Assembly (NCBI RefSeq): GCF_002115755.1
Contig: NZ_JFKA01000003.1
Coordinates: forward strand, 186,001 to 250,000
Direction: 5' to 3'
Source: Thalassospira mesophila
GTDB taxonomy: Bacteria; Pseudomonadota; Alphaproteobacteria; Rhodospirillales; Thalassospiraceae
Length of the DNA: 64,000 nt
Under the pieces are notes generated by a model that was given only the letters and a program-made list of their open reading frames with translations, searched no databases and was not told where the DNA came from. Positions 50,466 through 58,332 of the stretch are shown here, piece after piece (positions within the stretch are counted from its first letter, which is position 1; each line of letters begins with the position of its first letter). The position numbers and the translations under genes are program-made.

Positions 50466-50536
50466 TGTGAAACCGGTCTTAATGTTGCATTTGCACCCGC
50501 ATGTAATGTGCAACAATCTGGTCTCACCAGCCCCGT

Positions 50537-50613
50537 GGTCCCTTAGCTCAACTGGATAGAGCAACAGACTTCTAATCTGTAGGTTGCTGGTTCAAGTCCA
50601 GCAGGGATCACCA
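50537..50613 (+). tRNA. tRNA-Arg (anticodon TCT)
   Basis: A 77-nt gene with encoded CCA. Acceptor GGTCCCT pairs with AGGGATC (one G-T), and the anticodon loop CTTCTAA holds TCT. It decodes AGA/AGG. Confidence 0.95.
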
Positions 50614-50794
50614 TTTTTCTTTTTAAAATCATCGTGTTGGGTGTTATTTTTAAACATAAAATGGCACGGCAGGATTATCTGCGTGCTTTTTTGCACAGAT
50701 TTTTATTTTCATCCTCCTCATCTTCCTTGCCGTGATCCCGACATGATCGCTTAGCACACTGCGCGCCAGTAAATGGCCGCAGGGATGTGCGTCG

Positions 50795-51658
50795 ATGTTG
50801 CGAAGAACGGGATGGCGGGGACTATGTATCGGAACCTTGTTGATTGCGGCGGGTATTATCGGCTCGGCCGTTGCCAATAATCGCGGCGGGGGCAGCGCGC
50901 CAGACGCCGTGCCGATGGTTGCGGCGTCACCCGACGCCGTGGCGCGCGGCAATTTCGGCCCGTTTGTCCGCTCGCTAAACGACAGGCCATATGGCTATCA
51001 GTTGGTGGCCGACCCGGTTTTATCCCATATGGGCAAGGGCAACTCCTCAACATCGCTGGTTACACCGTTAGGACTGGTGGAACGGTTTGAAGTGCGTCCT
51101 GGCGATTGCGGGGGTGAGAATGCTCTTGATTGCGGGCGGGACCGTGAACGGTCCGAATTAAGCGAACGCGGGGACCGTAACCCGCAAGGCAGTTCATACT
51201 GGTATGGCTGGTCGCTGTATATTCCCGATGATTTCGCCAATGTTGCGCCGACAAAGGTGGTGCTGGGCCAGTTTCATCAGGAAGGCAGCCACCCGGCGTG
51301 GATGTTTGAAATTGATCCATCGGGTTATCATATCGACAATCACATATCAGGTCGGAAACCCGGCGAACATTTGTTGATTAACGAAGCTGCTTTGCGCGCG
51401 CGCTGGCACGACATTACGGTTTATGCCCACTGGACAACCGGTGACGAGGGTGTGTTGCAGGTCTGGGCTGATAACCAGCTTAAATTTGATTATCGCGGCC
51501 CAACCATGAGTGCCGGGAAAGTTTATTTTAAATACGGCCTCTATCGGTCGTTCGTTTCACGATACCAGAACGCCAATGAAACCGACAAAGTCCCGGCCCA
51601 AACCGTTTATTTCGCCAATGTAAAACGTGCGGGCAGCCGTGCAGGTTTGGCGCAATAA
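50795..51658 (+). CDS. Secreted polysaccharide-lyase-like protein (heparin lyase I / PL20 type fold)
   Basis: The product is 287 residues. A signal peptide (IGTLLIAAGIIGSAVAN) is followed by a linker and a jelly-roll domain with the landmarks RDRERSELSERG, YWYGWSLYIPDDF, VLGQFHQEG and HDITVYAHWTT, similar to the polysaccharide lyase superfamily (heparin lyase I, PL20). Substrate is unknown; some relatives cut glucuronan or alginate. Catalytic His/Tyr cannot be assigned with confidence. Its single-gene layout suggests an extracellular or periplasmic enzyme. CAGGGA lies upstream of ATG 50795. Confidence 0.75.
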   Translation: MLRRTGWRGLCIGTLLIAAGIIGSAVANNRGGGSAPDAVPMVAASPDAVARGNFGPFVRSLNDRPYGYQLVADPVLSHMGKGNSSTSLVTPLGLVERFEVRPGDCGGENALDCGRDRERSELSERGDRNPQGSSYWYGWSLYIPDDFANVAPTKVVLGQFHQEGSHPAWMFEIDPSGYHIDNHISGRKPGEHLLINEAALRARWHDITVYAHWTTGDEGVLQVWADNQLKFDYRGPTMSAGKVYFKYGLYRSFVSRYQNANETDKVPAQTVYFANVKRAGSRAGLAQ

Positions 51659-51765
51659 AAGAAACTATTCCTTTGAGCGCACACTCTGGTCTTGTGGATA
51701 AGTTTCAAATTTTTCAATAACTTGCCATATTCTCAAGCTAAGTTAAGTTTGGGGAGATAAACGAA

Positions 51766-52266
51766 ATGAAAGCGCGAATTTTCGGGATTTTTGCGTGTCT
51801 GGTGCTGGGGGCCTGTTCGACAGCAATTGAAACACGCACGGCCATGCCAGAAGACATTCAACATAATCTGGCTGTCGACGATGTGCTTGTAACAGCACCG
51901 TCGACCGATATAGAAAAGGCCGTTTTGGAAAGGCTGAAAACGGCTGTTGAGCAGGGATTTGCCGCAGAAGTAAAAGGCGCCAAACCGGTGCATGTGAACA
52001 TTACTGTGAATGATTTCAAGGTTCAAAGCGGGGCTGGCAGATTTTTCCTCGGCGCACTTATGGGCGCAAACCATATGGATGTAAGTGTTCAGGTCACAGA
52101 TGACGCAGGAGTTGAACTCGCAGTGTTCGATGTTCGGCGTGAGGCAAACCCGGGTGGCCTTGGTGCATTTTATAGCCAGACGAATGCCACTATTGATGAA
52201 ACCGCCAAAGGAGTGGTTGCAGCGGTGATGGGTCGGCCGGTTGACGAGGAAAAGAAAAAATCCTGA
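51766..52266 (+). CDS. Small lipoprotein of unknown function
   Basis: This 166-residue protein has a signal peptide with the lipobox LGAC (FACLVLGACST). The mature portion is a mixed alpha/beta domain with VHVNITVNDFKVQSGAGRFFLGALMGANHM and VSVQVTDDAGVELAVFDV, ending Lys-rich. The Gly/Ala-rich FFLGALMG segment recalls DUF4410-type lipoproteins but is not diagnostic. It probably faces the periplasm; function unknown. A terminator follows. Confidence 0.75.
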   Translation: MKARIFGIFACLVLGACSTAIETRTAMPEDIQHNLAVDDVLVTAPSTDIEKAVLERLKTAVEQGFAAEVKGAKPVHVNITVNDFKVQSGAGRFFLGALMGANHMDVSVQVTDDAGVELAVFDVRREANPGGLGAFYSQTNATIDETAKGVVAAVMGRPVDEEKKKS

Positions 52267-52316
52267 GTGCCGAGGTGAGGCCAAGGGCGTCTCAGAGCGA
52301 CAAATAAAATATATGA

Positions 52317-52353
52317 GAAAAGCGGCGTTCGTACGAAGAACGTCGCCTTTTTC
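52317..52353. terminator. Bidirectional terminator between lipoprotein and YitT genes
   Basis: The stem GCGGCGTTC / GAACGTCGC has one G-T pair, a 7-nt loop and T-rich flanks on both sides (CCTTTTTC on the plus strand). Confidence 0.8.
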
Positions 52354-52368
52354 GTTCTGCTGGTCGGT

Positions 52369-53070
52369 TTACCGTGCGCTAAAATAACGTCCGGGCCGGT
52401 GGTTAAGGGCAATGATCAGGTTTAAAACCGTGGCCCCGGCCAGCGACAATAACACCTTGTCGAACGGCAACAAGAACAGGGCGCACACCATAATGCTGGC
52501 ATCAATGCCCAGTTGGAAATAACCGGCCCGAATGCCGTGATGTTCCTGCAAATACAGGGCAAGAATATTAACCCCGCCCAACCCGGCGCGATGGCGAAAC
52601 AGCATGAGCAAACCAACCCCCATTAACCCGCCGCCAATCAGGGCGGCATAAAGCGGTTGCAGGGTATCAAAGCTGATCCACATCGGTGTTAATCGCGAAA
52701 AGGCCGAAACCAACCCCACGGCAGCAAAGGTTTTAAGGGTAAATTCCCAGCCCATGCGTTTATAGGACAACCAGTAAAACGGCAGGTTAAGGCCAAAAAA
52801 CACAAGTCCGAAATCCAGCCCGCTGGCATGATGGATCAAAAGGGCCGCACCCGCTGTGCTGCCGGTAATTAAAACCGCCTGCGTATATAATGTGATGCCC
52901 AGTGAAACAATCAGCGTGCCCAGCACCAGCGCAATCGCATCTTCATACAGGCGATGCCCGATCAAGGGGGCCGGTTTTTCTGTTGGTGCGCTACCGGCAT
53001 CCGTTTTTGGGGCGGTGTTTGTACCGGTCACGGTTGGCTGCGTCTGATGAATATCGGCCATTGCCACCAT
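52369..53070 (-). CDS. YitT family membrane protein (DUF161)
   Basis: From ATG 53070 the product is 233 residues; ATG 53061 has GGTGG better placed and is also possible. About 35 hydrophilic residues precede five to six helices. The YitT markers are LITGSTAGAALLIHHASG, FGLNLPFYWLSYKRMGWEFTLKT and RAGLGGVNILALYLQEH. YitT-type proteins are uncharacterised membrane proteins, possibly transporters. It is separated from the aldo/keto reductase gene by a terminator. Confidence 0.85.
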   Translation of the reverse strand: MVAMADIHQTQPTVTGTNTAPKTDAGSAPTEKPAPLIGHRLYEDAIALVLGTLIVSLGITLYTQAVLITGSTAGAALLIHHASGLDFGLVFFGLNLPFYWLSYKRMGWEFTLKTFAAVGLVSAFSRLTPMWISFDTLQPLYAALIGGGLMGVGLLMLFRHRAGLGGVNILALYLQEHHGIRAGYFQLGIDASIMVCALFLLPFDKVLLSLAGATVLNLIIALNHRPGRYFSAR

Positions 53071-53183
53071 CAATCATAAGTTTTGCGATCGCTGAATGGT
53101 ACGTATTTCGCAGGTGCGAAACAAGCGGTGGTCGATAAGGCCCGCATATTCGCTGTTTTATGGCGTTATTTGGGGGGCAGGCG

Positions 53184-53213
53184 CAAAAAGACCGGCCTTT
53201 TGGGGGCCGGTCC
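53184..53213 (-). terminator. Rho-independent terminator of the aldo/keto reductase gene
   Basis: The stem ACCGGCC / GGCCGGT with a 7-nt loop is followed on the minus strand by CTTTTTGCGC. Confidence 0.85.
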
Positions 53214-53247
53214 GGGTTGTTTTGTGCTGCAATATGGGGGCGGTTAT

Positions 53248-54075
53248 TTATGCCGCATCCCATTTGGGGGCAAAGTCCGGGTTGATCATGCGGCCATCGG
53301 GGCGGGCACGGCTGCTGATTTGCGCCATTTGGGCCTCGCTCAGCTCGAAATCAAAAATGTCGAAATTGGCTTTGGCATTTTTGGGCGAGCCCGATTTGGG
53401 AATGGCCATAACGCCGTCCTGTTGCATCAGCCAGCGCAAGGTAACCTGCGTCGCCGATTTGCCATGTTCCTTGCCAATTGCAATCAGGGTGTCGTCCTTA
53501 AGCACTTCGGCACGCGCCAGCGGGCAATAGGCTGTAAGCAGCATGTCGTGCTTTTTCAGGCAATCCATCACGGCCTTTTGGGACAGATAAGGGTGATATT
53601 CGACCTGGTTGCACAAAAGCGGCAGGTTGCTGTAGGAAACCGCCTTTTCGATCAGGGCGGTGGGGAAATTGGAAATGCCGATATGCTTGCTCATACCCAG
53701 ATTTCGGGCTTCATTGAGCGCGGCAATGGTTTCCTCAAGCGGGATATCGTCGTTGGGCCAATGCAGCAGCAGCAAATCAACATGGTTGAGGTCAAGCTTG
53801 CGCAGCGATTCAACAACCGATGTTTGCAAATCACCGCTTTGAAACTGGTCCGGCCAGACCTTGGTTGTCAGAAAATAATCATCGCGGGCAAGGCCGCTGG
53901 CCTTCAGGCCGCGACCCACACCGTCTTCGTTATGATACATCTGGGCGGTATCAAAATGGCGATAACCAATTTCGGCGGCCTTTGCCACCATGGTTTCCGC
54001 CGCCTTGGGGTCAAGCTGAAAGGTGCCAAAGCCAAGCGCGGGTATCGAAACCCCGTGAATATCACGTGTGATCAT
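53248..54075 (-). CDS. Aldo/keto reductase (NADPH-dependent)
   Basis: This 275-residue TIM-barrel reductase has the catalytic tetrad motif FDTAQMYHNEDGVGRGL (Asp and Tyr), the Lys in LTTKVWP and His in LLLHWPN. The NADPH tail appears as AIPKSGSPKNAKANFDIFDFEL. It reduces aldehydes such as methylglyoxal or 2,5-diketogluconate; the substrate is unknown. AGGGGATA precedes ATG 54075. It is followed by a terminator. Confidence 0.92.
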   Translation of the reverse strand: MITRDIHGVSIPALGFGTFQLDPKAAETMVAKAAEIGYRHFDTAQMYHNEDGVGRGLKASGLARDDYFLTTKVWPDQFQSGDLQTSVVESLRKLDLNHVDLLLLHWPNDDIPLEETIAALNEARNLGMSKHIGISNFPTALIEKAVSYSNLPLLCNQVEYHPYLSQKAVMDCLKKHDMLLTAYCPLARAEVLKDDTLIAIGKEHGKSATQVTLRWLMQQDGVMAIPKSGSPKNAKANFDIFDFELSEAQMAQISSRARPDGRMINPDFAPKWDAA

Positions 54076-54404
54076 GGTGCATATCCCCTGTTTATGATTG
54101 TCGTTTTGCCATGCTGATGCACAAATGGGCGTTTTTTACGGCCTTGTTGTGCGTGTGCATCAAAGGACATGGCATGATTTTAATCTGAGAATTAGTTCAG
54201 ATCAAATGATCTGCAACCTGTACGGGGGGATGGTGCGCTGATGGCGGGCCTGATACATGCGGTAAATGCGAGCAAAACCGTCTGCAAAACGAAAAAAACC
54301 GGCCGCTACGAGACGACCGGTTATAAAGTTTCAGGACTTAGAGTGAGGCTGTATCAAGCCTTCGACACCCTGACAGGTCGATAAGGGCTATACCTTGATA
54401 TGCG
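54076..54404. other. Gene-free stretch between aldo/keto reductase and COG0523 genes
   Basis: About 329 nt containing the COG0523 gene terminator (54291-54323) and the aldo/keto reductase promoter region. No gene was found. Confidence 0.6.
54291..54323 (-). terminator. Rho-independent terminator of the COG0523 GTPase gene
   Basis: The stem AACCGG(CCG) / (CGA)CCGGTT is followed on the minus strand by TTTTTTC. Confidence 0.8.
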
Positions 54405-55541
54405 TCAAACCACAGGTTTTATTCGGGTTTCGGTTGCCGCCGCATTTAATTGCAACAAAGACTGGCGAATAACATCGGGCCCGAGATCGCGGGTGATGAA
54501 AACCAGCTTCGAGCGGTGGTCATCACTGGGCCAGGCGGGCAGGGTGGCCGGTGCATGAAATATATGTTGCACGGCATGAATGGCGACGGGTTTATCCTCG
54601 CCCGCAATGTTTAGCACACCTTTTATGCGCAAAAGATTTTCGCCGCGCATCTGGGTAAATATCTCGGCCCAGGTCACAAAGGCATCCCAGTGCAGCGGTT
54701 CATCGAATGTCAGGCAAAACGACGAAATATGGTCGTCATGGCGGTTCACATCGTGGCCATGGCTGTGTTCATCATGTGTGTGGTCATGCTCATGTTCATG
54801 TTCATGTTCATGTTCATGGTTGTCATCATGACTGGCACTGTTATCGTTATCGCCATAGGCTTCGTCGCGCAGCCATTTTTGCACATCCAGCGATTTGGTT
54901 TCGGGGTTATAAAGCCCGGCATTAAACAGTTTGTCGGGGTCAATATCGCCCATATGCACGCGGTAAAGCGGCGCTGCCGGGTTCAGGCTGTGCAGGCGCG
55001 TTTCCAGGGCCTGTAAAACATCTTCGCTGGCAAGGTCCGCTTTGGTAATCAGGATGCGGTCGGCGACGGCGGCCTGTTTCACACTTTCGGCGTGGGTATC
55101 AAGCTGGCTGTTGCCATAAACCCCGTCAACCGTGCTCACCACGCTATCAAGGCGGAATTTGTTGGTTAGCAACGGATCGGTCATTAAGGTGTGCAGGATC
55201 GGGGCGGGGTCGGCCAGCCCGGTGGTTTCAATAATCACGCGGTCAAAGGCAGCAACTTCGCCCCGAACGCGTTTTAAAAACAGATCGCGCAAGCCGCTGA
55301 TCAAATCGCCACGCACCGAACAGCAAATACAGCCGGAATTAAGCAACACCACATCTTCGGAAATTTGGCGCACCAGCAAATGATCCAGGCCGATGTCGCC
55401 AAATTCGTTGATCAGAACGGCGGTGTTGCTCATGCCCGGATGTGACAAAAGCGCATTCAGCAAGGTTGTTTTACCGCTGCCCAAAAAACCGGTAATCACC
55501 GTTGTTGCAATGCGTTCGTTTTGTTCATCGCCGATCGCCAT
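54405..55541 (-). CDS. COG0523 (CobW-like) GTP-dependent metallochaperone with His-rich loop
   Basis: From ATG 55541, with AAAGG 8 nt upstream, the product is 378 residues; ATG 55547 adds two. The G1 motif is TGFLGSGKTTLLNALL, the metal motif GCICCSVRGDL near residue 70, and the second domain (CobW_C) follows. Between them residues about 233-270 are dense in His/Asp/Glu, including a tandem (His-Glu) stretch coded by CATGTT repeats. The locus is next to hisI, zur and znuCB, so this is probably a zinc chaperone (ZNG1/ZagA-like) that loads zinc enzymes under starvation. Which client it serves is unknown. Confidence 0.92.
   Translation of the reverse strand: MAIGDEQNERIATTVITGFLGSGKTTLLNALLSHPGMSNTAVLINEFGDIGLDHLLVRQISEDVVLLNSGCICCSVRGDLISGLRDLFLKRVRGEVAAFDRVIIETTGLADPAPILHTLMTDPLLTNKFRLDSVVSTVDGVYGNSQLDTHAESVKQAAVADRILITKADLASEDVLQALETRLHSLNPAAPLYRVHMGDIDPDKLFNAGLYNPETKSLDVQKWLRDEAYGDNDNSASHDDNHEHEHEHEHEHDHTHDEHSHGHDVNRHDDHISSFCLTFDEPLHWDAFVTWAEIFTQMRGENLLRIKGVLNIAGEDKPVAIHAVQHIFHAPATLPAWPSDDHRSKLVFITRDLGPDVIRQSLLQLNAAATETRIKPVV
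54785..54820. repeat. Hexanucleotide tandem repeat coding the His-Glu run
   Basis: Six consecutive CATGNT hexamers, four exact CATGTT copies between CATGCT and CATGGT. Such in-frame repeats can expand or contract without shifting the frame. Confidence 0.8.
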
Positions 55542-55584
55542 GATCATACCTTTCGGGTCGTGACTGAATTACAGAAAATGCCGC

Positions 55585-55986
55585 TTATTTCTTGTCGCCA
55601 TAAAGGTCCTCAACCGAAATTTCCGGCTCGGAAATAATGGTTTCAACCCCGTCGCGTGCGGCAAAATAAAAACAGTTCCGCCGCCCGGTGTGGCAGGCCA
55701 CCCCTTTTTGATCAACCTGCACCAAAATGGTGTCCTGATCGCAATCATAGCGAAAATCAACCAGATGCTGTTCCTGACCCGAGCTTTCGCCCTTGCGCCA
55801 CAGCTTGTTGCGCGAGCGTGAAAAATAACAAACGCGCCCGGTGCCAAGTGTTTCAATCACGGCATCGCGGTTCATCCATGCCATCATCAAAACCTCGCCG
55901 CTGTCATGCTGCTGGGCAATGGCCGGGATCAATCCCTGTTCGTTAAATTTCAAACGGTCGGCAATGGCGGCAAAGCGGGTTGTCAT
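55585..55986 (-). CDS. hisI: Phosphoribosyl-AMP cyclohydrolase
   Basis: The enzyme opens the purine ring of PR-AMP in histidine synthesis. From ATG 55986 the product is 133 residues; a start at 56004 is less likely. The zinc and magnesium motifs are present: YDCDQDTILVQVDQ, CHTGRRNCFYF. All three cysteine ligands remain, so it is the normal zinc enzyme, not a metal-free variant. Its position with a zinc chaperone, and divergent from zur, is notable: HisI is one of the proteins tied to COG0523/Zur loci. It lies 43 nt before the COG0523 gene, likely the same operon. Confidence 0.93.
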   Translation of the reverse strand: MTTRFAAIADRLKFNEQGLIPAIAQQHDSGEVLMMAWMNRDAVIETLGTGRVCYFSRSRNKLWRKGESSGQEQHLVDFRYDCDQDTILVQVDQKGVACHTGRRNCFYFAARDGVETIISEPEISVEDLYGDKK

Positions 55987-56040
55987 TTTGGCGGGCTCCG
56001 GCATATCGGCGATAAGTTAAATTGTCTGTTGGCTCTTGAC

Positions 56041-56063
56041 GAAATGATATAATATAACACTTC
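56041..56063. promoter_or_regulatory. Zur-box-like palindrome between hisI and zur
   Basis: A 23-bp near-palindrome with core GATATAATATAAC and outer arms GAAAT / ACTTC resembles the alphaproteobacterial Zur box (TGTTATA-N-TATAACA). It lies in the 137-nt region between the divergent hisI and zur genes. Zinc-bound Zur would repress both operons from this site. Binding is inferred. Confidence 0.72.
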
Positions 56064-56123
56064 AACAAAAGCGATCCCCAATCGCAACATTTAATGATCA
56101 CACGTCACCAGGACCAGGCAACA

Positions 56124-56600
56124 ATGACGGACCTTTTCCCCGACAAAGGGCATGATCACGGTCGCTGTATCGACAGTGCCCTGCATCAGGCCGAAACCGT
56201 GGCCGAGGCCAACAATGCCCGCTTTACCGATATGCGCCGCCGCGTTTTCACCCTGATCTGGCAGTCGCACAAGGCGATTACCGCCTATGAACTGCTTGAT
56301 GCCTTGCAGGGCGAAGGGGTGCGCGCGCAACCGCCAACGGTTTATCGGGCGCTGGAATTTCTGGTGGGCTTGCGGCTTATTCACCGTATTGAATCGTTAA
56401 ACGCCTATTTTGGCTGCGACATGCCCGATTGTGAACATCTGGGCCAGTATTTTATTTGCCGCAATTGCGGCCGTGTCGCCGAGGCCGTCAATGAAGATAT
56501 GAGCCGCGCTGTCCGTGCTGCTGCCGGTGCTGTTGGTTTTAAAATCGAGGCCACAACCATTGAAATCAAGGGGCTATGCCATGACTGTGCCGCTCATTGA
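56124..56600 (+). CDS. zur: Fur-family zinc uptake regulator Zur
   Basis: From ATG 56124 the product is 158 residues; ATG 56094 adds ten. The Fur fold is visible: TDMRRRVFTLIWQSHKAITAYELLDAL winged-helix N-domain with PPTVYRALEFLVGLRLIHRIESLNAYFGC, then FICRNCGRVAEAV and KGLCHDC cysteine pairs that bind structural zinc. It controls zinc uptake; neighbours znuC and znuB are its classic targets. It overlaps znuC by 20 nt. A palindrome upstream suits autoregulation. Confidence 0.92.
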   Translation: MTDLFPDKGHDHGRCIDSALHQAETVAEANNARFTDMRRRVFTLIWQSHKAITAYELLDALQGEGVRAQPPTVYRALEFLVGLRLIHRIESLNAYFGCDMPDCEHLGQYFICRNCGRVAEAVNEDMSRAVRAAAGAVGFKIEATTIEIKGLCHDCAAH

Positions 56601-57438
56601 GGGACGCGACCTGTCGCTGTCTTTTGGCGGCGAGGCCGTTCTTGATAATGTAAGTCTGGCAATTTCGGCGGGCGAAATTATCACCCTGATCGGGCCAAAC
56701 GGGGCGGGGAAATCCACTCTGGTCAAGGCGTTGCTGGGGTTGCAAACCGTGGATCGCGGTGTGGTAACGCGTAAGCCCGGCCTGCGGGTGGGCTATGTGC
56801 CACAAAAACTGGCAATCGACAAAGTCTTGCCCATGACGGTGAAACGGTTTTTAAACCTGACCCATCACGCCAGCCTGCCCGCGCGGATCGAGGCCCTGCA
56901 CCATGTTGGGGCAAGCCATGTTTTAAACAGCCAGATCAGCGAATTATCGGGCGGCGAAACCCAGCGGGTGATGCTGGCCCGTGCCCTTCTGCGCCAGCCG
57001 GATTTACTCGTGCTTGATGAGCCCACCCAGGGGGTGGATGTGGTCGGACAGGCCGATTTATACCGCCTGATTGATACCATCCGCCGCGCGCAGGGATGTG
57101 CTGTTTTAATGATTTCGCATGATTTGCATCTGGTAATGGCGAAAACCGACAAGGTGGTGTGTTTTAACCGCCATGTTTGTTGTTCCGGCCTGCCCGAAAC
57201 CGTGCGCCAGCACCCCGAATATCGCTCGCTGTTTGGTTATCAGGCCGCCGATGCGATTGGCATTTATCACCATGAACATGATCACAAACATGATTTATCT
57301 GGCCATGTTGTGGGCGGCTGCGGCCATGATCATGGTTCGGGGCATAACCATGACCCTTTCGCACCTTCGGCTTCTGGCGCGGGGATTGAGGCCAAACAAC
57401 ATTCGGATATGCGGGTAAAGGATGTAAGCCGTGGATAG
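56581..57438 (+). CDS. znuC: Zinc ABC transporter, ATP-binding protein
   Basis: From ATG 56581 the product is 285 residues. Walker A GPNGAGKSTLVKALLG, signature LSGGETQRVMLARALL and Walker B LLVLDEPTQGVDVVG are intact. The last 50 residues contain a His/Asp-rich stretch (HHEHDHKHDLSGHVVGGCGHDH) that may bind zinc and tune transport, more extended than in many ZnuC proteins. It is in the zur-znuC-znuB operon, with overlaps at both ends. Other metals (Mn, Fe) are less likely given Zur. Confidence 0.93.
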   Translation: MTVPLIEGRDLSLSFGGEAVLDNVSLAISAGEIITLIGPNGAGKSTLVKALLGLQTVDRGVVTRKPGLRVGYVPQKLAIDKVLPMTVKRFLNLTHHASLPARIEALHHVGASHVLNSQISELSGGETQRVMLARALLRQPDLLVLDEPTQGVDVVGQADLYRLIDTIRRAQGCAVLMISHDLHLVMAKTDKVVCFNRHVCCSGLPETVRQHPEYRSLFGYQAADAIGIYHHEHDHKHDLSGHVVGGCGHDHGSGHNHDPFAPSASGAGIEAKQHSDMRVKDVSRG

Positions 57439-58240
57439 TTTTTTAATCCGGGCTGTGGCCGGGGGTGTTTTGCTGGCTTTGGTCTGTGGCCCGTTCGGAA
57501 CATTCATTGTCTGGCGGCGCATGGCGTTTTTTGGCGATACGCTGGCCCATGCTGCGTTGCTTGGCGTGGCTGTTGGCTTGCTGTTTGGCATTGATGTGCG
57601 TTTGGGCATGATTATCACTTGCCTGATGGCGGCCTTGTTGCTGGCCCTTGGCCAACGGCAAAGCAAACTGGGCAGCGATACGGTTTTGGGCATGCTGGCC
57701 CATTCAACGCTGGCGCTGGGCATGGTTGCACTGGCCTTTGTGCAGGGTGTCGCGGTTGATATTATGGCCTATTTGTTTGGCGATATTCTTGCGATTAACA
57801 CCACCGATCTATGGTTGCTGGGGCTTGGTGGCGGTGCAGCAGTTGCGGCCCTTGTCTGGATGTGGCGGCCCTTGCTGGCCCTTACCGTGTCGCCCGAAAT
57901 TGCCGCCGTCGAAGGGGTGCGGGTGGAATGGTTGCGGGTTATTTTCATGCTGTTGATGGCGCTGGTCATTGGCATTGCCATTAAAATTGTCGGTGTGTTG
58001 TTAATTACGGCGTTGTTAATTGTCCCTGCCGCCAGCGCGCGTTTTTTCTCGCGCACGCCCGAGCAAATGGCGATAGGTGCTGCCTTGTTTGGCGTGGCGG
58101 CGGTTTTGGCCGGTATTACCCTGTCCTGGCATGTCGATAGCCCGGCAGGGCCGAGCATTGTTATTTCGGCCGCCGGGCTGTTTTTAATCAGCAGCGCGAT
58201 TGCCCCGGTTTTTCGCCGTTTGGCCCGTATATCGGGTTAG
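57431..58240 (+). CDS. znuB: Zinc ABC transporter, permease
   Basis: The start is GTG 57431, overlapping the znuC stop by 8 nt; the product is 269 residues. It has seven or eight hydrophobic segments and the ABC-3 permease motifs GPFGTFIVWRRMAFFGDTLAHAALLGVA and KIVGVLLITALLIVPAASAR. It forms the channel of the zinc importer with ZnuC. The periplasmic ZnuA is not in the window. A terminator follows the operon. Confidence 0.94.
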   Translation: MDSFLIRAVAGGVLLALVCGPFGTFIVWRRMAFFGDTLAHAALLGVAVGLLFGIDVRLGMIITCLMAALLLALGQRQSKLGSDTVLGMLAHSTLALGMVALAFVQGVAVDIMAYLFGDILAINTTDLWLLGLGGGAAVAALVWMWRPLLALTVSPEIAAVEGVRVEWLRVIFMLLMALVIGIAIKIVGVLLITALLIVPAASARFFSRTPEQMAIGAALFGVAAVLAGITLSWHVDSPAGPSIVISAAGLFLISSAIAPVFRRLARISG

Positions 58241-58266
58241 CGCCGGGAAAAGAGGCGGAACAATAT

Positions 58267-58307
58267 AAAACGGCGCGGGATGATTGTTTCGCGCGCCGTT
58301 TTTTTAA
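58267..58307 (+). terminator. Rho-independent terminator of the zur-znuCB operon
   Basis: A 9-bp stem (AACGGCGCG / CGCGCCGTT) with a 14-nt loop is followed by TTTTTTAA. Confidence 0.92.
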
Positions 58308-58332
58308 TCGTCGTTAATGTGCCGTTATGCCG

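Noticed and set aside
49929-50613. tRNA-Pro and tRNA-Arg as integration sites for an island
   Set aside because: No integrase or direct repeat of a tRNA 3' end was seen, and the neighbouring genes are ordinary core genes.
53083-54117. A 344-codon plus-strand frame
   Set aside because: It is antisense to the aldo/keto reductase gene, which has a complete catalytic tetrad and ribosome binding site; the frame shows no family pattern.
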